Origin: Verrucomicrobiota bacterium
Lineage (GTDB): Bacteria; Verrucomicrobiota; Verrucomicrobiia; Limisphaerales; JADJPG01
Length of the DNA stretch: 64,000 nucleotides
Reading direction: 5' to 3'
Assembly: GCA_016713365.1 (NCBI GenBank)
Contig: JADJPG010000027.1
Span: forward strand, 1 to 64,000
Below the pieces are notes generated by a model that saw nothing but the letters and a program-made list of their open reading frames with translations, was not told the DNA's origin and made no database searches. Position numbers and translations under genes: made by a program. Shown here piece by piece: positions 39,658 through 49,244 of this stretch; position 1 is the stretch's first letter, and every line of letters begins with the position of its first letter.

Positions 39658-39781
39658 GGTGGATGTTTAGCAGGGCACCGCACGTTTGCAAAAATAAATC
39701 CGGCGGAAACTGCCAGGAAATCCTGAACGGCTTTAGGAACGGTTTTGACAGCAGCGCATCCCGCCATCTATTACCCTCCCC

Positions 39782-40714
39782 ATGCGTTCGATTCGTTCCG
39801 CCTTTCTGTTGCTGATTTTGGCCACACTGCTGATCTCCGGCGCGTCCGGCATGGCGGCGCAGACCTTCCGCGTCGCCACCTACAACGTAGAGAACTACAT
39901 CGATGCTCCCGCTGGCACCCGGCCGTTGAAGAGCGCCGAGGGCCGCGCCAAGATCCGGGAAAGCCTGCGTGCGCTGAACGCCGACGTCGTGGCGTTCCAA
40001 GAGATGGGTTCCACCAATGCCTTCCTCGAACTTCGCGCATCGCTCAAAGCCGAAGGCCTCGACTATCCGCATTGGGAACACGTCTCGGGCTGGGACACCA
40101 ATATTCACGTCGCCGTCCTGAGCAAGTTTCCGTTTTCGGCCCGCCGACCTCACACCAACGAATCGTTCCTGCTCTTCGGTCGGCGCTTCCGCGTCAGTCG
40201 CGGCTTTGCCGAAGTCGATGTCCGCGTGAACAACAACTACTCCTTCACCCTGATCACCACCCACCTCAAATCGCGACGCCCCGTCCCCGAGGCAGACGAA
40301 GCAGAACTCCGGGAACAGGAGGCGATGATTCTCCGCGAGAAGATCGATGCGATCCTCAGCAAGAATCCCGACGCCAATCTTGTCGTCCTTGGCGACTTCA
40401 ACGACACCAAGGACACCAAATCCACCCGCGCCATCATCGGCCGCGGCCGGACAGCCCTAATCGACACACGTCCGGCGGAACGCAACGGCGACAACCGGCC
40501 CAATCCCAATCCGCGATTTGAGCCGCGCAACATCACGTGGACCCATCACTATGGAAAAGAAGACACCTATAGTCGTATCGATTACATCCTGCTCAGCCGC
40601 GGCATGGTGAATGAATGGAACAAGGACGAAAGTTTCGTTCTCGCACTGGCCAATTGGGGCGCCGGTTCCGATCACCGGCCCGTGGTAGCCTCCTTCACCG
40701 CCGCGGACAAATAG
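39782..40714 (+). CDS. Secreted endonuclease/exonuclease/phosphatase (EEP) family protein
   Basis: A 310-residue exported hydrolase. The signal peptide (AFLLLILATLLISGASGMAA) is followed by the EEP fold: FRVATYNVENYID (metal/Asn), NADVVAFQEMG (catalytic Glu), SFTLITTHLKSRRP (His), NLVVLGDFNDTKDTK (Asp-x-Asn) and the C-terminal GAGSDHRPVVASF (Asp-His). Family members cleave phosphodiester or phosphomonoester bonds in nucleic acids, sphingomyelin or inositol phosphates. Extracellular nuclease is the plain guess, not shown. Confidence 0.85.
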   Translation: MRSIRSAFLLLILATLLISGASGMAAQTFRVATYNVENYIDAPAGTRPLKSAEGRAKIRESLRALNADVVAFQEMGSTNAFLELRASLKAEGLDYPHWEHVSGWDTNIHVAVLSKFPFSARRPHTNESFLLFGRRFRVSRGFAEVDVRVNNNYSFTLITTHLKSRRPVPEADEAELREQEAMILREKIDAILSKNPDANLVVLGDFNDTKDTKSTRAIIGRGRTALIDTRPAERNGDNRPNPNPRFEPRNITWTHHYGKEDTYSRIDYILLSRGMVNEWNKDESFVLALANWGAGSDHRPVVASFTAADK

Positions 40715-40784
40715 CACATTTTCAGCCGCTTTTGACTTTTTTCCGGCTTTCTGATACCACTCCTCCTCAAGTCAGACCTGACCA

Positions 40785-41952
40785 GTGACCAAACAACCGC
40801 CCAGACCTTCCGCTGAAGTTTTGCACGACCACGGGGATCCTAGGATCCTCGTTTTGTCGCTAGCCGGTATCGGTGACACCCTGATCTCCACGCCATTCAT
40901 TCACGAGCTGCGCGCCAACTTTCCCAAGGCCACCATTGATGCCTTTGTGCTCTGGGCCGGATCCAAGGACATTCTGGAAGGCAATCCGCACCTTAACACC
41001 GTCTTTCAAAAGAATCTGATCAAGGAAGACGCGCTCAAGTCCCTGCCCTTCCTCCGCGAGCTGAGGAATCGCCGATACGACATCTCCATCAACGTCCACA
41101 CGCTCGGCCGCATCCACTACCGTGCCGTCGCGATTCATCAACGCCCGCACGCGACTCAGCCACGAATATGAAGGTCACGGATTGCTGGACCGGGTGTTGG
41201 TCAATCGCACTATTCCGCAGGACTACACCATCCACAGCGTCGAGAACAACAACCGCCTGCTCCCTCTCCTCGACAAGAAGCCCGTTCTTCCCTGCCACGA
41301 TTTCGAAGTCTTCCTGAAGCCGGAGGAATTCGCGTGGGCTGATGAATTCATCGCCAACCATCAGCTGTCCGGGCGCAAGATTTTCGGCCTTCACCTCGGC
41401 TCCGGCGGAACCAAGAACCTCAAGCTGAAGCGTTGGCCTTCCTGTTACTGGGGGGAACTGCTTCACCGCCTGAACCAGGACCATCCCGAGTTGGTGATTC
41501 TGCTGTTTGGCGGTCCCGAGGAACAACGCGAGCACGAGGAGATTCTCGATTACTCCAAGGGATCCTCCGTTTATGCGCCGAACACCCGGAACCTCCGGCA
41601 AGCCGCCGCGCTCATGAAACACTGTCACGCCTTCGCGAGCGTCGACACTGCGCTCATGCACCTCGCCGCCGCGATGAAAGTGCCGAACCAGATTGTCATC
41701 GAAGCGCCCACGCTGAACCCGACCAATCTTCCCTGGCGAAATCCTTTCCGGCTCATTCGAAACCCGGTCGTGAACGGCCGCAATCTCGACTATTACCGCT
41801 ATGACGGACGGCCCATCAAGGGAACACCCGCCCAACTCGTCCGCTGCATGGCGTCCGTGAAGGTCGAAGACGTCTACCGGACACTTGCTGACGCCCTGGC
41901 ATTGCCGGCTCGCAAGGCAGAGCCCGTCACCTCGTCACCGCCACCGGCGTGA
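40785..41952 (+). CDS. Glycosyltransferase family 9 (heptosyltransferase-like), one frameshift
   Basis: An inner-membrane-associated ADP-heptose:LPS heptosyltransferase-type enzyme. The first frame from the GTG at 40785 holds the GT9 N-terminal fold (ILVLSLAGIGDTLISTPFIH, FPKATIDAFVLW, YDISINVHTLGRIHYRA) to about 41130. The next frame resumes RFINARTRLSHEYEGHGLLD and continues through GLHLGSGGTKNLKLKRWP and FASVDTALMHLAAAMKVPNQ to the stop at 41952. One extra base near 41127-41133 explains the break. Total about 388 residues, the normal length. It leads a run of three plus-strand glycosyltransferases facing the heptose-activation genes. Confidence 0.87.
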
Positions 41953-42039
41953 TTCCTCCGCAGCGCTTCGGCCTTACCGCACATCGAAAGCTTTCTCTTG
42001 CCCGCGCCCTGCCCCGCTCGCACATTCACCGGCGACACG

Positions 42040-43068
42040 ATGGCCGAAGCCAGTTATCCGAAAGTCAGCATCATCATGCCAACGCTCAATGCCGGAGCGT
42101 TGCTCGATAATTGCCTCGCCTCCATCGCGTCCCAGACCTACCCGCGCGACCGCATCGAAATCATTCTCGCCGACGCCTTCTCGAAGGATGCGACCCGCGA
42201 CATCGCGAAACGCTACAGCGCCATCGTGCTGGATGACACCGGCAAGAACATGGAGGAAGGCAAACGCCTCGCGCTCCGACATGCGACCGGGGATTACATC
42301 GTGTTCGTCGATGCGGACAACGAACTCACTCACCGCGATTACCTCGAACTCGCCATCCGCGCGCTCGAAGCCAATCCACAGGCGCTCGGCGTCGAGAGCT
42401 ACTATCTGCCGTCCGCGAAGATGAGTTCGTTCTGCCGCTACGTCACCGCGCGGCTGCACATCAGCGATCCGATTTGCTGGCTGATGACCACGAACCCGCA
42501 CCTCGTCGCGCGCGATGGCGAGACGGAGCGCTGGACCTTGCCCGAAGGTTCTTTCAGCTATCCGCTCGGTGCGAATGGCTTCGTCTTCCGACGCGCCGAT
42601 CTCGAATCCGTGAAGGCCGGCGATCATTTCCAGGACACGCACGTCGCGCTGCACCTCATGCGCGCCGGCAAACGCGAGTGGCTGCGCATCCGCGGACGCG
42701 GTGTGCATCATTACTACATCCAGACGTGGCGAGCCTTCGTGCAAAAGCGTCGACGCGCCACGGTTCACTTCCTGCGCGTGCAGGAGGAGATGCCGGTGAA
42801 CTGGATGAAGGAGAAGCCGCCGGTGCCGACGTGGCTCGCGGGGCTCTACTGCATCACCGCCGTCGGACCGCTCTGGCACATCATGCGCGGCCTGCTGCGC
42901 GATGGCGACCTCGCGTGGCTCTGGCATCTGCCGGCAAGCTTCGGAAGCTTCCTCGGAGCGGCCTGGGGCGTGTGGACTTACAAGACGAACAAAGGCAACC
43001 GCAAGCTCATCGCCGACTTGCAGGTGAAACAGACTTTGAAGAATGAGAAACACCAAGCTCACGGATGA
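42040..43068 (+). CDS. Glycosyltransferase family 2
   Basis: A 342-residue inverting GT-A enzyme. The nucleotide-sugar-binding start VSIIMPTLNAGALLDNCLAS and the metal-binding DxD-type VFVDADNELTHRDYLE near residue 90 are clear. The C-terminal part has a hydrophobic patch (GLYCITAVGPLWHIMRG) that may anchor it to the membrane. I used the ATG at 42040 because the codons before it are not family-like. It probably adds a sugar in the LPS or exopolysaccharide built by this cluster; donor and acceptor unknown. Confidence 0.88.
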   Translation: MAEASYPKVSIIMPTLNAGALLDNCLASIASQTYPRDRIEIILADAFSKDATRDIAKRYSAIVLDDTGKNMEEGKRLALRHATGDYIVFVDADNELTHRDYLELAIRALEANPQALGVESYYLPSAKMSSFCRYVTARLHISDPICWLMTTNPHLVARDGETERWTLPEGSFSYPLGANGFVFRRADLESVKAGDHFQDTHVALHLMRAGKREWLRIRGRGVHHYYIQTWRAFVQKRRRATVHFLRVQEEMPVNWMKEKPPVPTWLAGLYCITAVGPLWHIMRGLLRDGDLAWLWHLPASFGSFLGAAWGVWTYKTNKGNRKLIADLQVKQTLKNEKHQAHG

Positions 43069-43116
43069 AACACGATAGAAACGACCAGGTGCCGAGGCGT
43101 AGGCCGCCGATTGATC

Positions 43117-44436
43117 ATGCGGACAGGATTTGCCTTTGCGTTCGGTGTTCATCTGTTTTTGATCCTTGTCTTGACAAGTGAAACGCCCATCTTCATCACC
43201 AACGGCGTCTTCACCACGAGCATCGCGGGCGGTGACATTCATTTTCTCAAGCTCGCGGAGGGCGCGGCGCACGCCGGCTACGAGCTGAACTTCTTCGGTG
43301 GCCACGCGCTCAAGGAAGTCATCGCTCAACACAAGCTCCCCGGCACCGTCACGCTGACCGACGACGCCAAGATGCCCAAGGTGAACCAGGGCGCGCTCGG
43401 CGGACAGGTCGCGATGTTCCGCGACATGTATGGACGCTACCGCCGCACGTTCAAGCAACTCAGCCTCATCAAGCCGGAAGATTACGTCTATGCCGTGAGC
43501 GATTACTGGTTCGACGTGATTCCCGCCGTCCGTTCCGCGTCACAGAAGAAGATGATGGTGCTGCACATGGAAGCACCTCGCCTCGGCCAGATCATCACGC
43601 GCAGCCGCCCCGACGTGGACCCGATGCGCCTCGCGTCACTGCACTATTGGGCGAGCCAGGAATGGTCACTCCGGAGGTTCTGCAAGTTTGGCACAATGAC
43701 TCAACCGCCGCGGGGAATTGTCGCAGGGTTTGAAGGCGTCGACGACATCGGCAGCTATTCCGGCACGACGCCGAAGCATATCTTCTACCTCCACCCGCTC
43801 ATGGAGCCGCGGCTGGACAAACTCGGCGTCCGCCCGCACGAACGCACGCTCGTTTCCTACGGACTCGAAGTCGGCCCCACCGACGCCGTGCCGAAACAGG
43901 AACGCATCTACGACGCCGTCTGGATTGGCCGCGTCCATCGCCAGAAAGGCATCGACGACCTTCTCACCACACTCCAGCACCTCGCCCAGCGCCTGCCCAA
44001 CTTCCGCGCCATGTTCATCGGCAACGTCCGCGACGCGCTCACGCCGGAGATTACCGCGCGCGGCCTGACCAAGAACGTCGAGTTCTCCGGCTTCGTCACC
44101 GAGGAAGAAAAAATTCGCCTCTTCAAGGCCAGCCGCGTCTTCCTCATGCCCAGCAAGCACGAAGGCAGCCCGCGAGTCATCGGCGAAAGCCTCATCGCCG
44201 GCACGCCCGTCGTCGCCTACGAGATTCCGAACTACCGCCCGCTCTTCGGCGATTTCGTCCGCTACGCGCCGCCGTTTGATCTGAAAGCCTTCCAGGACGT
44301 CGCCGATCGCGAGATCCTCCGCATGCGTTCCGGCGAGAACTACCTCGACAAGATGGACCTCGCCCGTTTCAAGCAGGAGAATTCGTGGGAAACCACGCAG
44401 GCGAAGTTTCTTGCCGCGCTGGAAAAGCTACAGTGA
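43117..44436 (+). CDS. Glycosyltransferase family 4
   Basis: A retaining GT-B enzyme of about 439 residues. The N-terminal domain has TTSIAGGDIHFLKLAEGAAH and the C-terminal domain the family hallmarks AVWIGRVHRQKGIDDLLTTL, VEFSGFVTEEEKIRLFKASR and MPSKHEGSPRVIGESLIAG, with the EX7E-type glutamates in the last. The first 25 residues are an unusual hydrophobic stretch (GFAFAFGVHLFLILVLT) before the expected IFITNGVFTTS, so the start at 43117 is uncertain. It ends 34 bp before the convergent hddA. Confidence 0.86.
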   Translation: MRTGFAFAFGVHLFLILVLTSETPIFITNGVFTTSIAGGDIHFLKLAEGAAHAGYELNFFGGHALKEVIAQHKLPGTVTLTDDAKMPKVNQGALGGQVAMFRDMYGRYRRTFKQLSLIKPEDYVYAVSDYWFDVIPAVRSASQKKMMVLHMEAPRLGQIITRSRPDVDPMRLASLHYWASQEWSLRRFCKFGTMTQPPRGIVAGFEGVDDIGSYSGTTPKHIFYLHPLMEPRLDKLGVRPHERTLVSYGLEVGPTDAVPKQERIYDAVWIGRVHRQKGIDDLLTTLQHLAQRLPNFRAMFIGNVRDALTPEITARGLTKNVEFSGFVTEEEKIRLFKASRVFLMPSKHEGSPRVIGESLIAGTPVVAYEIPNYRPLFGDFVRYAPPFDLKAFQDVADREILRMRSGENYLDKMDLARFKQENSWETTQAKFLAALEKLQ

Positions 44437-44470
44437 CGAACAGAGCGCCGAGCGAATCAATCCGGAGAAG

Positions 44471-45454
44471 TCAGTGATGGACGAAGATGATCCGGCTCCC
44501 CTGCGACTCGAATTTGAAATCCATTCGCCGAAGCCCCTTCAACCCTGACGCAATCGCTTCATGCCTCTCCGGCGGCGCGTAGAACATCAGGAACCCGCCC
44601 GCGCCCGCGCCCAGAAGTTTGCCGCCGACCGCACCCGCCTTGCGCGCTTTCGCATACCAATCATCAATCGAGTCGGTGCTGATGCCGCTCGTGAGACTCT
44701 TCTTCAGCAACCAGCCCTCGTGAATGATTTCGCCGAACGCCCCGGCACGGTTCCGCTGCAATTCGCTCTTCATCTGCTCCGCCAGCGCCACCATCTTCCG
44801 CATCACCGACTGCTTCTTCTTCTCCGATGCCACGGCGCTCTGCTGATGTTTCAGCACATCGGACGCGCTGCGCGTGATGCCGGTGTAGAAGACGAGGATG
44901 TTGTCCTGAATCGTCCGCAACGTCTCACGCTTGCAGAGAATCGGTTCAACGCTCACCGAATCGTCTTCGTTGAACCGGATGTAATTCAATCCTCCGAACG
45001 CCGCCGCGTATTGATCCTGTTTCCCGATCGGCTCGCCGCAACGCTCGATCTCGATCTCGCACGCTTCACGCGCGAGCTGTTCCGCGCTGGCGTAACGCTC
45101 CGCATACGCATGGAGCGCGTGCAGCAATCCAACCGTGAACGACGACGAACTGCCCAGCCCGCTACCACGACCAGGAATATCCGCGACGGAAGTAATCTCC
45201 ATGCCGCCGTCGATCTTCAACAGCTTCATCGCCTCGCGAACAAGCGGATGCTTTATGCGGTCCACCGTGCCCGCTTCTTCGGTCTTCGAGTAGGAAACGC
45301 GGATCTTCTCGTCGAACTTTTTGTTTACCGTGATATAGACGAACTGGTTGATCGCCGTGGAGACGACCGCGCCGCCGAACTTGCGATAGAACACCGGCAG
45401 ATCCGATCCGCCGCCAACGAAACTCATCCTGAGTGGGGTTCGACTGATTATCAT
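44471..45454 (-). CDS. hddA: D-glycero-alpha-D-manno-heptose 7-phosphate kinase
   Basis: A GHMP kinase of 327 residues that makes heptose 1,7-bisphosphate on the GDP-heptose route. It starts MIISRTPLRMSFVGGGSDLP, typical of HddA, has the ATP loop IPGRGSGLGSSSSFTVGLLH near residue 100, and the third motif GAVGGKLLGAGAGGFLMFY near 275. It lies 12 bp after the hddC-gmhB fusion, in the same operon. Together these supply an activated heptose to the glycosyltransferases across the convergent junction. Confidence 0.92.
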   Translation of the reverse strand: MIISRTPLRMSFVGGGSDLPVFYRKFGGAVVSTAINQFVYITVNKKFDEKIRVSYSKTEEAGTVDRIKHPLVREAMKLLKIDGGMEITSVADIPGRGSGLGSSSSFTVGLLHALHAYAERYASAEQLAREACEIEIERCGEPIGKQDQYAAAFGGLNYIRFNEDDSVSVEPILCKRETLRTIQDNILVFYTGITRSASDVLKHQQSAVASEKKKQSVMRKMVALAEQMKSELQRNRAGAFGEIIHEGWLLKKSLTSGISTDSIDDWYAKARKAGAVGGKLLGAGAGGFLMFYAPPERHEAIASGLKGLRRMDFKFESQGSRIIFVHH

Positions 45455-45466
45455 GCGTTCAAGTGT

Positions 45467-46807
45467 CTACCGCCTGTCGGCGCTTTTCGCGTCCTGTTCA
45501 AGAATCAACTTCACCGCCGCCTGCAAGTCGTCGCAGACAAAGTCCGGCGTGGCCGCCTGCTTTCCGTCACCGCCGCCCGCGCCCGTGCGCACGAGAATCG
45601 ACTTCAGCCCGGCGTTCTTGGCCGTCTGCATGTCCGTCGTCGTGTCGCCGATCATCCAGCTCTGCGCGAGATCGATGTTCAAGTCCGCTACCGCCTTCTG
45701 AATCATCCCAATTCCTGGCTTTCGACAGTCGCAACGGATCTTCAATTCCCGACGCTCGCCCTCGAAGCCGGCATCCGGATGATGCGGACAGTAGTAAATC
45801 CGGTCGAGAAACGCGTGCTCCAGTCCGAGCAGCGTCTCCATCTTGTTGTGCATGCGCTGGAGTTCCGCCTCATCACACCAACCTTTGGCAATCACCGGCT
45901 GATTCGTCACCACCACCGTCCGCCACGCGTGATGGTTCAAGTCGTGCACCGCCGCCGAGACTCCCGGCAGCAGTTCCAGACCGTCGGCGCTGCGCAAACA
46001 ATCGCGGTCATGAACCAGCGTGCCGTCGCGGTCCAGGAACACCGCGCGCTGCGGCGTCGCCAGCGAACTGCGCGCAATGGTGCCGTTTGCGAACTGCGCG
46101 CACACGCGGTCGTAGCGCGCCGGCGTGCCGATGTCCTTGATGAACTCCGGCGAGTTGTAGCCAAGCAGCGTCGCGCCACCGCGCACCATGGCCGGGAAGA
46201 TGTCTTTGCCGAAGTCCGTGATGTGCGATGCGTGAGGCGTAACAGCGGGAGCGTGTTTCAGAAGCGCCCCCTTCTCCAGCACATACAGGCCGGCGTTCAC
46301 GAGGTTCTGATACCAACGCCCTTGTGGATGCGGACGATTGTGAAACGCGAGCACCCGCGAGTTCGCGTCCATTTCGACGAGGTCCGAGTCGAGCGGATGA
46401 TCGTTCGGATGCAGAAGCAACGTGGCGTCCGCCTTGGCGTTCTCGTGGGCCTTCCAGATGCGGCCGAGATCGACATTCACCATCGTATCGCCGTAGAGCA
46501 CGACGAATCGTTCCCCCAGCAGTTCGCTGCCCGCGAGCACTGCGCCCGCCGTACCGAGCGGCTCACGTTCGGTGACGTAGCGAATGCGCACGCCCCACTT
46601 CGAGCCATCGCCGAAATGATTCTCGATCAGGTCCGCGCGGTAGTGGACGAAGAAGACGAGGTCAATGAAGCCATGCGCCTTCGCCAGCTCGACCTGATGC
46701 TCCAGCAACGGCTTGCCCGCGATGGGAATCATCGGCTTCGGCAAATCGCCAAGGCGATCCTTCAAGCGCGTGCCCGCGCCGCCCGCGAGGATGATGGCTT
46801 GTTTCAT
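45467..46807 (-). CDS. Fused heptose-1-phosphate nucleotidyltransferase and heptose bisphosphate phosphatase
   Basis: A 446-residue bifunctional protein. Residues 1 to about 240 are a nucleotidyltransferase of the HddC/RmlA type (IILAGGAGTRLKDRLGDLPK, VVLYGDTMVNVDLGRI, GYNSPEFIKDIGTPARYDRV). Residues about 255-430 are a GmhB/HisB-N type HAD-IIIA phosphatase (AVFLDRDGTLVHDRD, VVVTNQPVIAKGW, the zinc-binding CPHHPDAG ... CDCRKP, and MIGDTTTDMQTAKNAGL). Fusing dephosphorylation of heptose 1,7-bisphosphate with the next nucleotidylation step is consistent with the neighbouring hddA, whose product is the phosphatase substrate. GmhA is not in the window. Confidence 0.9.
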   Translation of the reverse strand: MKQAIILAGGAGTRLKDRLGDLPKPMIPIAGKPLLEHQVELAKAHGFIDLVFFVHYRADLIENHFGDGSKWGVRIRYVTEREPLGTAGAVLAGSELLGERFVVLYGDTMVNVDLGRIWKAHENAKADATLLLHPNDHPLDSDLVEMDANSRVLAFHNRPHPQGRWYQNLVNAGLYVLEKGALLKHAPAVTPHASHITDFGKDIFPAMVRGGATLLGYNSPEFIKDIGTPARYDRVCAQFANGTIARSSLATPQRAVFLDRDGTLVHDRDCLRSADGLELLPGVSAAVHDLNHHAWRTVVVTNQPVIAKGWCDEAELQRMHNKMETLLGLEHAFLDRIYYCPHHPDAGFEGERRELKIRCDCRKPGIGMIQKAVADLNIDLAQSWMIGDTTTDMQTAKNAGLKSILVRTGAGGGDGKQAATPDFVCDDLQAAVKLILEQDAKSADRR

Positions 46808-46819
46808 ACCCGCGCTTTG

Positions 46820-47830
46820 CTACACCTTCTCATACACAATCAACGCACCTGACGTCGTATCGAGCGGCATCACCAAGTCCTCGACCTTCGCGAACCATTC
46901 GAGAATGAAGTTCTGCACCTCGCGCAGTGCGAAGTTCGCGGTCAGCACCCTGTCGATCGCCACGCACGCGCTGATCCACTTCGACTTCGTGCGATACTCG
47001 TTGTCGAACAGCGCCACCAACGTGCCCGGCTCCTGAATGGTGCTGTTCAAGCGGCGGAAGGTGATCTCCTTGAAGCCATGTTTGACGAACCGCGCGCGAA
47101 TCTGCGTCGGCAGTTCCATGCCGATGTGACCTGGCTTGTCGACGAAATGGACATCGAACAGCTCCGGATATTTGTGCGCGAAGCGATACCAAATGTTGTT
47201 CGAGTCCGCCTCGCTGCAATGCACCGTGCGCCCGCCCTTCTTCAGCACGCGATGAATCTCCGAAAAGAGCAGATCCTTGTTCTCGAAACTGATATGACCG
47301 AGCACATCGCTCGACACCACATAGTCGAAGCTCCCGTCTGCGAACGGCAGCTTGAAACCGCTCGTCTGATAGACCTCGTCGTAAATCTTTCCCGACATCT
47401 GGAGCAGCGGCAGCACCGGGTCCACACCCACGACCTTGCCATACTCGCAGAAGTAATGACGTCCACCTCCGCAGCCGAGATCGAGAATCAACCGCTCACG
47501 ACTCGCGCCCGGCAGCATCTCGTCGCGGAAGAGCCGGTCGCGGCGTCCGGACAACGAGAACTTGATGCGGACGAGATTGATGAACGTGAGGAACGCACTG
47601 GAGCGAATCTTGTCGCGCAACCGCGCCGACGTGGTCCATGCCTCGATCTGATTCGCCTCGAAGACGCTTTCGTTGAAGCGCTCTTCGGGCGTCAGGAAGC
47701 TGAGGATTCCTTGGTTCCGCGTGAACGGGCGGTTGCACTTCGGACATTTCCAATCCGCGCCCGCGCTGACAATCGGCGCCTTGCACGCCGGGCAGACAAG
47801 TTTTACAAGCGAACTAGGAGACGCGGTCAT
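46820..47830 (-). CDS. Class I SAM-dependent methyltransferase with N-terminal zinc ribbon
   Basis: A 336-residue protein. Residues about 10-45 form a zinc ribbon of the Trm112-like type (LVCPACKAPIVSAGADWKCP, CNRPFTRNQGILSFL). The Rossmann methyltransferase domain follows with the SAM motif ILDLGCGGGRHYFCE near residue 112, FDYVVSSDVLGHISFENKD near 165 and HRVLKKGGRTVH. It is 12 bp from the hddC-gmhB fusion. A role in modifying a glycan or lipid-linked sugar is inferred from context only. Confidence 0.85.
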   Translation of the reverse strand: MTASPSSLVKLVCPACKAPIVSAGADWKCPKCNRPFTRNQGILSFLTPEERFNESVFEANQIEAWTTSARLRDKIRSSAFLTFINLVRIKFSLSGRRDRLFRDEMLPGASRERLILDLGCGGGRHYFCEYGKVVGVDPVLPLLQMSGKIYDEVYQTSGFKLPFADGSFDYVVSSDVLGHISFENKDLLFSEIHRVLKKGGRTVHCSEADSNNIWYRFAHKYPELFDVHFVDKPGHIGMELPTQIRARFVKHGFKEITFRRLNSTIQEPGTLVALFDNEYRTKSKWISACVAIDRVLTANFALREVQNFILEWFAKVEDLVMPLDTTSGALIVYEKV

Positions 47831-47879
47831 GTGGGCTGGTTGACGGGTCTTTGGCCTGCGACCACGGGGTTCTTCCCTG

Positions 47880-48104
47880 CGGTCTCACCCCTCACCCCGG
47901 CCCTCTCCCCGTTGAGGGGAGAGGGGGCGCGAGCAAATGAATTGATTCGAGTGACGCCGGTGGCCGCGTTCGCAGCGATTCGGTTGTTCGGGCCTGTTAA
48001 GTCGGAAGAGATTCGAACGCGGCCGCAAGCCCCTAAATTTCGATGCGCGTCCAACGCGACTCCCTCTCCCCTCGACGGGGAGAGGGCCGGGGTGAGGTGA
48101 GGAT
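47880..48104 (+). repeat. MITE-like element with GGGGAGAGGG inverted ends
   Basis: The left end has CCTCACCCCGGCCCTCTCCC (about 47890-47910) followed by its own hairpin with GGGGAGAGGG. The right end near 48061-48100 has the inverted form CTCGACGGGGAGAGGGCCGG then GGGTGAGG. Inside, GGCCGCGTTCG (near 47962) faces CGAACGCGGCC (near 48013) as a second inverted pair. The whole gap (47831-48137) between the methyltransferase and epimerase genes is taken up by it. Such units are noncoding and scattered in many bacterial genomes. Confidence 0.75.
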
Positions 48105-48137
48105 GGAAAAAGGTTTCTCATCGATTTCAAACCCGGC

Positions 48138-49118
48138 CTACGCGTTGTGGGATAACACTTCACTGACAATTTCCTCCACCGCCTGATCGATGGCCTGATT
48201 CGACGTCATCCTTGGCGACCAGCCCAGCTTCCGCAGCTTCTCGATCGAGTAGCTGAACTTCGGCACATCACCCACCCAACCACGGTTGCCGCCGGTGTAC
48301 CGAATCTTCGCCGTCGGCGACTGACGCTTCACCACGGATTCCGCGATGTAGCGTACCGTCGAGATCGAATCCTCGTTGCCGATGTTGAAGCAGTTAAGCG
48401 ACTCCGTGGCGTTGTCCGCGATGAAGAGCATCGCTTCGATGAGCGGCGTGACGTGGAGGTAAGGTTTCTCCTGGGAACCATCGCCGAGCACTTCCAGTTC
48501 GTTCGGCGTCTTCTTCAGCTTCTGCGCGAAGTCATAGATCACGCCGTGCGTTGAACGGCTGCCCACCACATTCGGGAAGCGGTAGATCCACACGCGCTTC
48601 AGGTAACTCTCCAACGCCGCGCTGATCGCCGCTTCGCTCGCCAGCTTCATCGCGCCGTAGTTCGAGATGGGAAAGAGCGGCCCGATGCTTTCGTGCAACA
48701 CGCCCGGATGAACACCATAGATCGCGCTCGTCGACGCAAACGCCAGGTGCGGAATGGCATGCTCGCGCATCACCTTCAGGAGATTGTAGGTCGTGAGGAA
48801 GGTGCAGTTCAGATCGACATCCGGATCCGAGACGCCCGCACGGATGTCCGAGTTTGCCGCCATGTGCCACGCAACATCGAAGGGCTTGTCCTTCGACTCC
48901 GCCGCCACCAGTTTGCTGACGTTGGAGACGTCGTTCGCGTCCATCTCCACGAACTTGAAACGCGGATTCCCCAGCGCATTGGCCATGTTCGCCCGCCGTC
49001 CGAGCCGCATGTTGTCGAAGCCGAGCACCGTCGCGCCGCGTGCCAGCAACTGGTCGATGAGATGGCTGCCGATGAAACCGGCGGCTCCCGAGACGAGGCA
49101 TTTGGTCTGTGCGTTCAT
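48138..49118 (-). CDS. NAD-dependent epimerase/dehydratase (sugar nucleotide SDR)
   Basis: An extended short-chain dehydrogenase of 326 residues. The NAD-binding motif is CLVSGAAGFIGSHLIDQLLA near residue 7. The catalytic YxxxK is in ISNYGAMKLASEAA near residue 150, preceded by the serine of LAFASTSAIYG. The ATG at 49118 (MNAQTKC) sits just before the fold; the upstream ATG at 49178 adds an unrelated leader. It probably epimerises or dehydrates a nucleotide sugar for the adjacent glycan cluster; the exact substrate is not readable. Confidence 0.88.
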   Translation of the reverse strand: MNAQTKCLVSGAAGFIGSHLIDQLLARGATVLGFDNMRLGRRANMANALGNPRFKFVEMDANDVSNVSKLVAAESKDKPFDVAWHMAANSDIRAGVSDPDVDLNCTFLTTYNLLKVMREHAIPHLAFASTSAIYGVHPGVLHESIGPLFPISNYGAMKLASEAAISAALESYLKRVWIYRFPNVVGSRSTHGVIYDFAQKLKKTPNELEVLGDGSQEKPYLHVTPLIEAMLFIADNATESLNCFNIGNEDSISTVRYIAESVVKRQSPTAKIRYTGGNRGWVGDVPKFSYSIEKLRKLGWSPRMTSNQAIDQAVEEIVSEVLSHNA

Positions 49119-49244
49119 GCGCGAGCCGCGATAAAAGCAGGAGCGCCAGCCGCTTGTCGAGTCAATGGATGCCGGCAATTTCCTCCTTGCGCGGTCTGGG
49201 CCCGATCCACATTCTCCGCCGCGAACAATTTAACTGCCAATCAC

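Noticed and set aside
41974..43458. A 494-codon minus-strand open frame
   Set aside because: Antisense to the GT2 gene and the start of the GT4 gene; no recognisable motif.
44437..44470. GAGCGCCGAGCGAATC at the GT4/hddA junction as another family A repeat
   Set aside because: Only the left arm is similar; the palindrome cannot be completed.
44561..46852. A 763-codon plus-strand open frame across hddA and hddC-gmhB
   Set aside because: It is antisense to two genes with full family motifs, is rich in Arg/His with no domain character, and reflects high GC codon bias.
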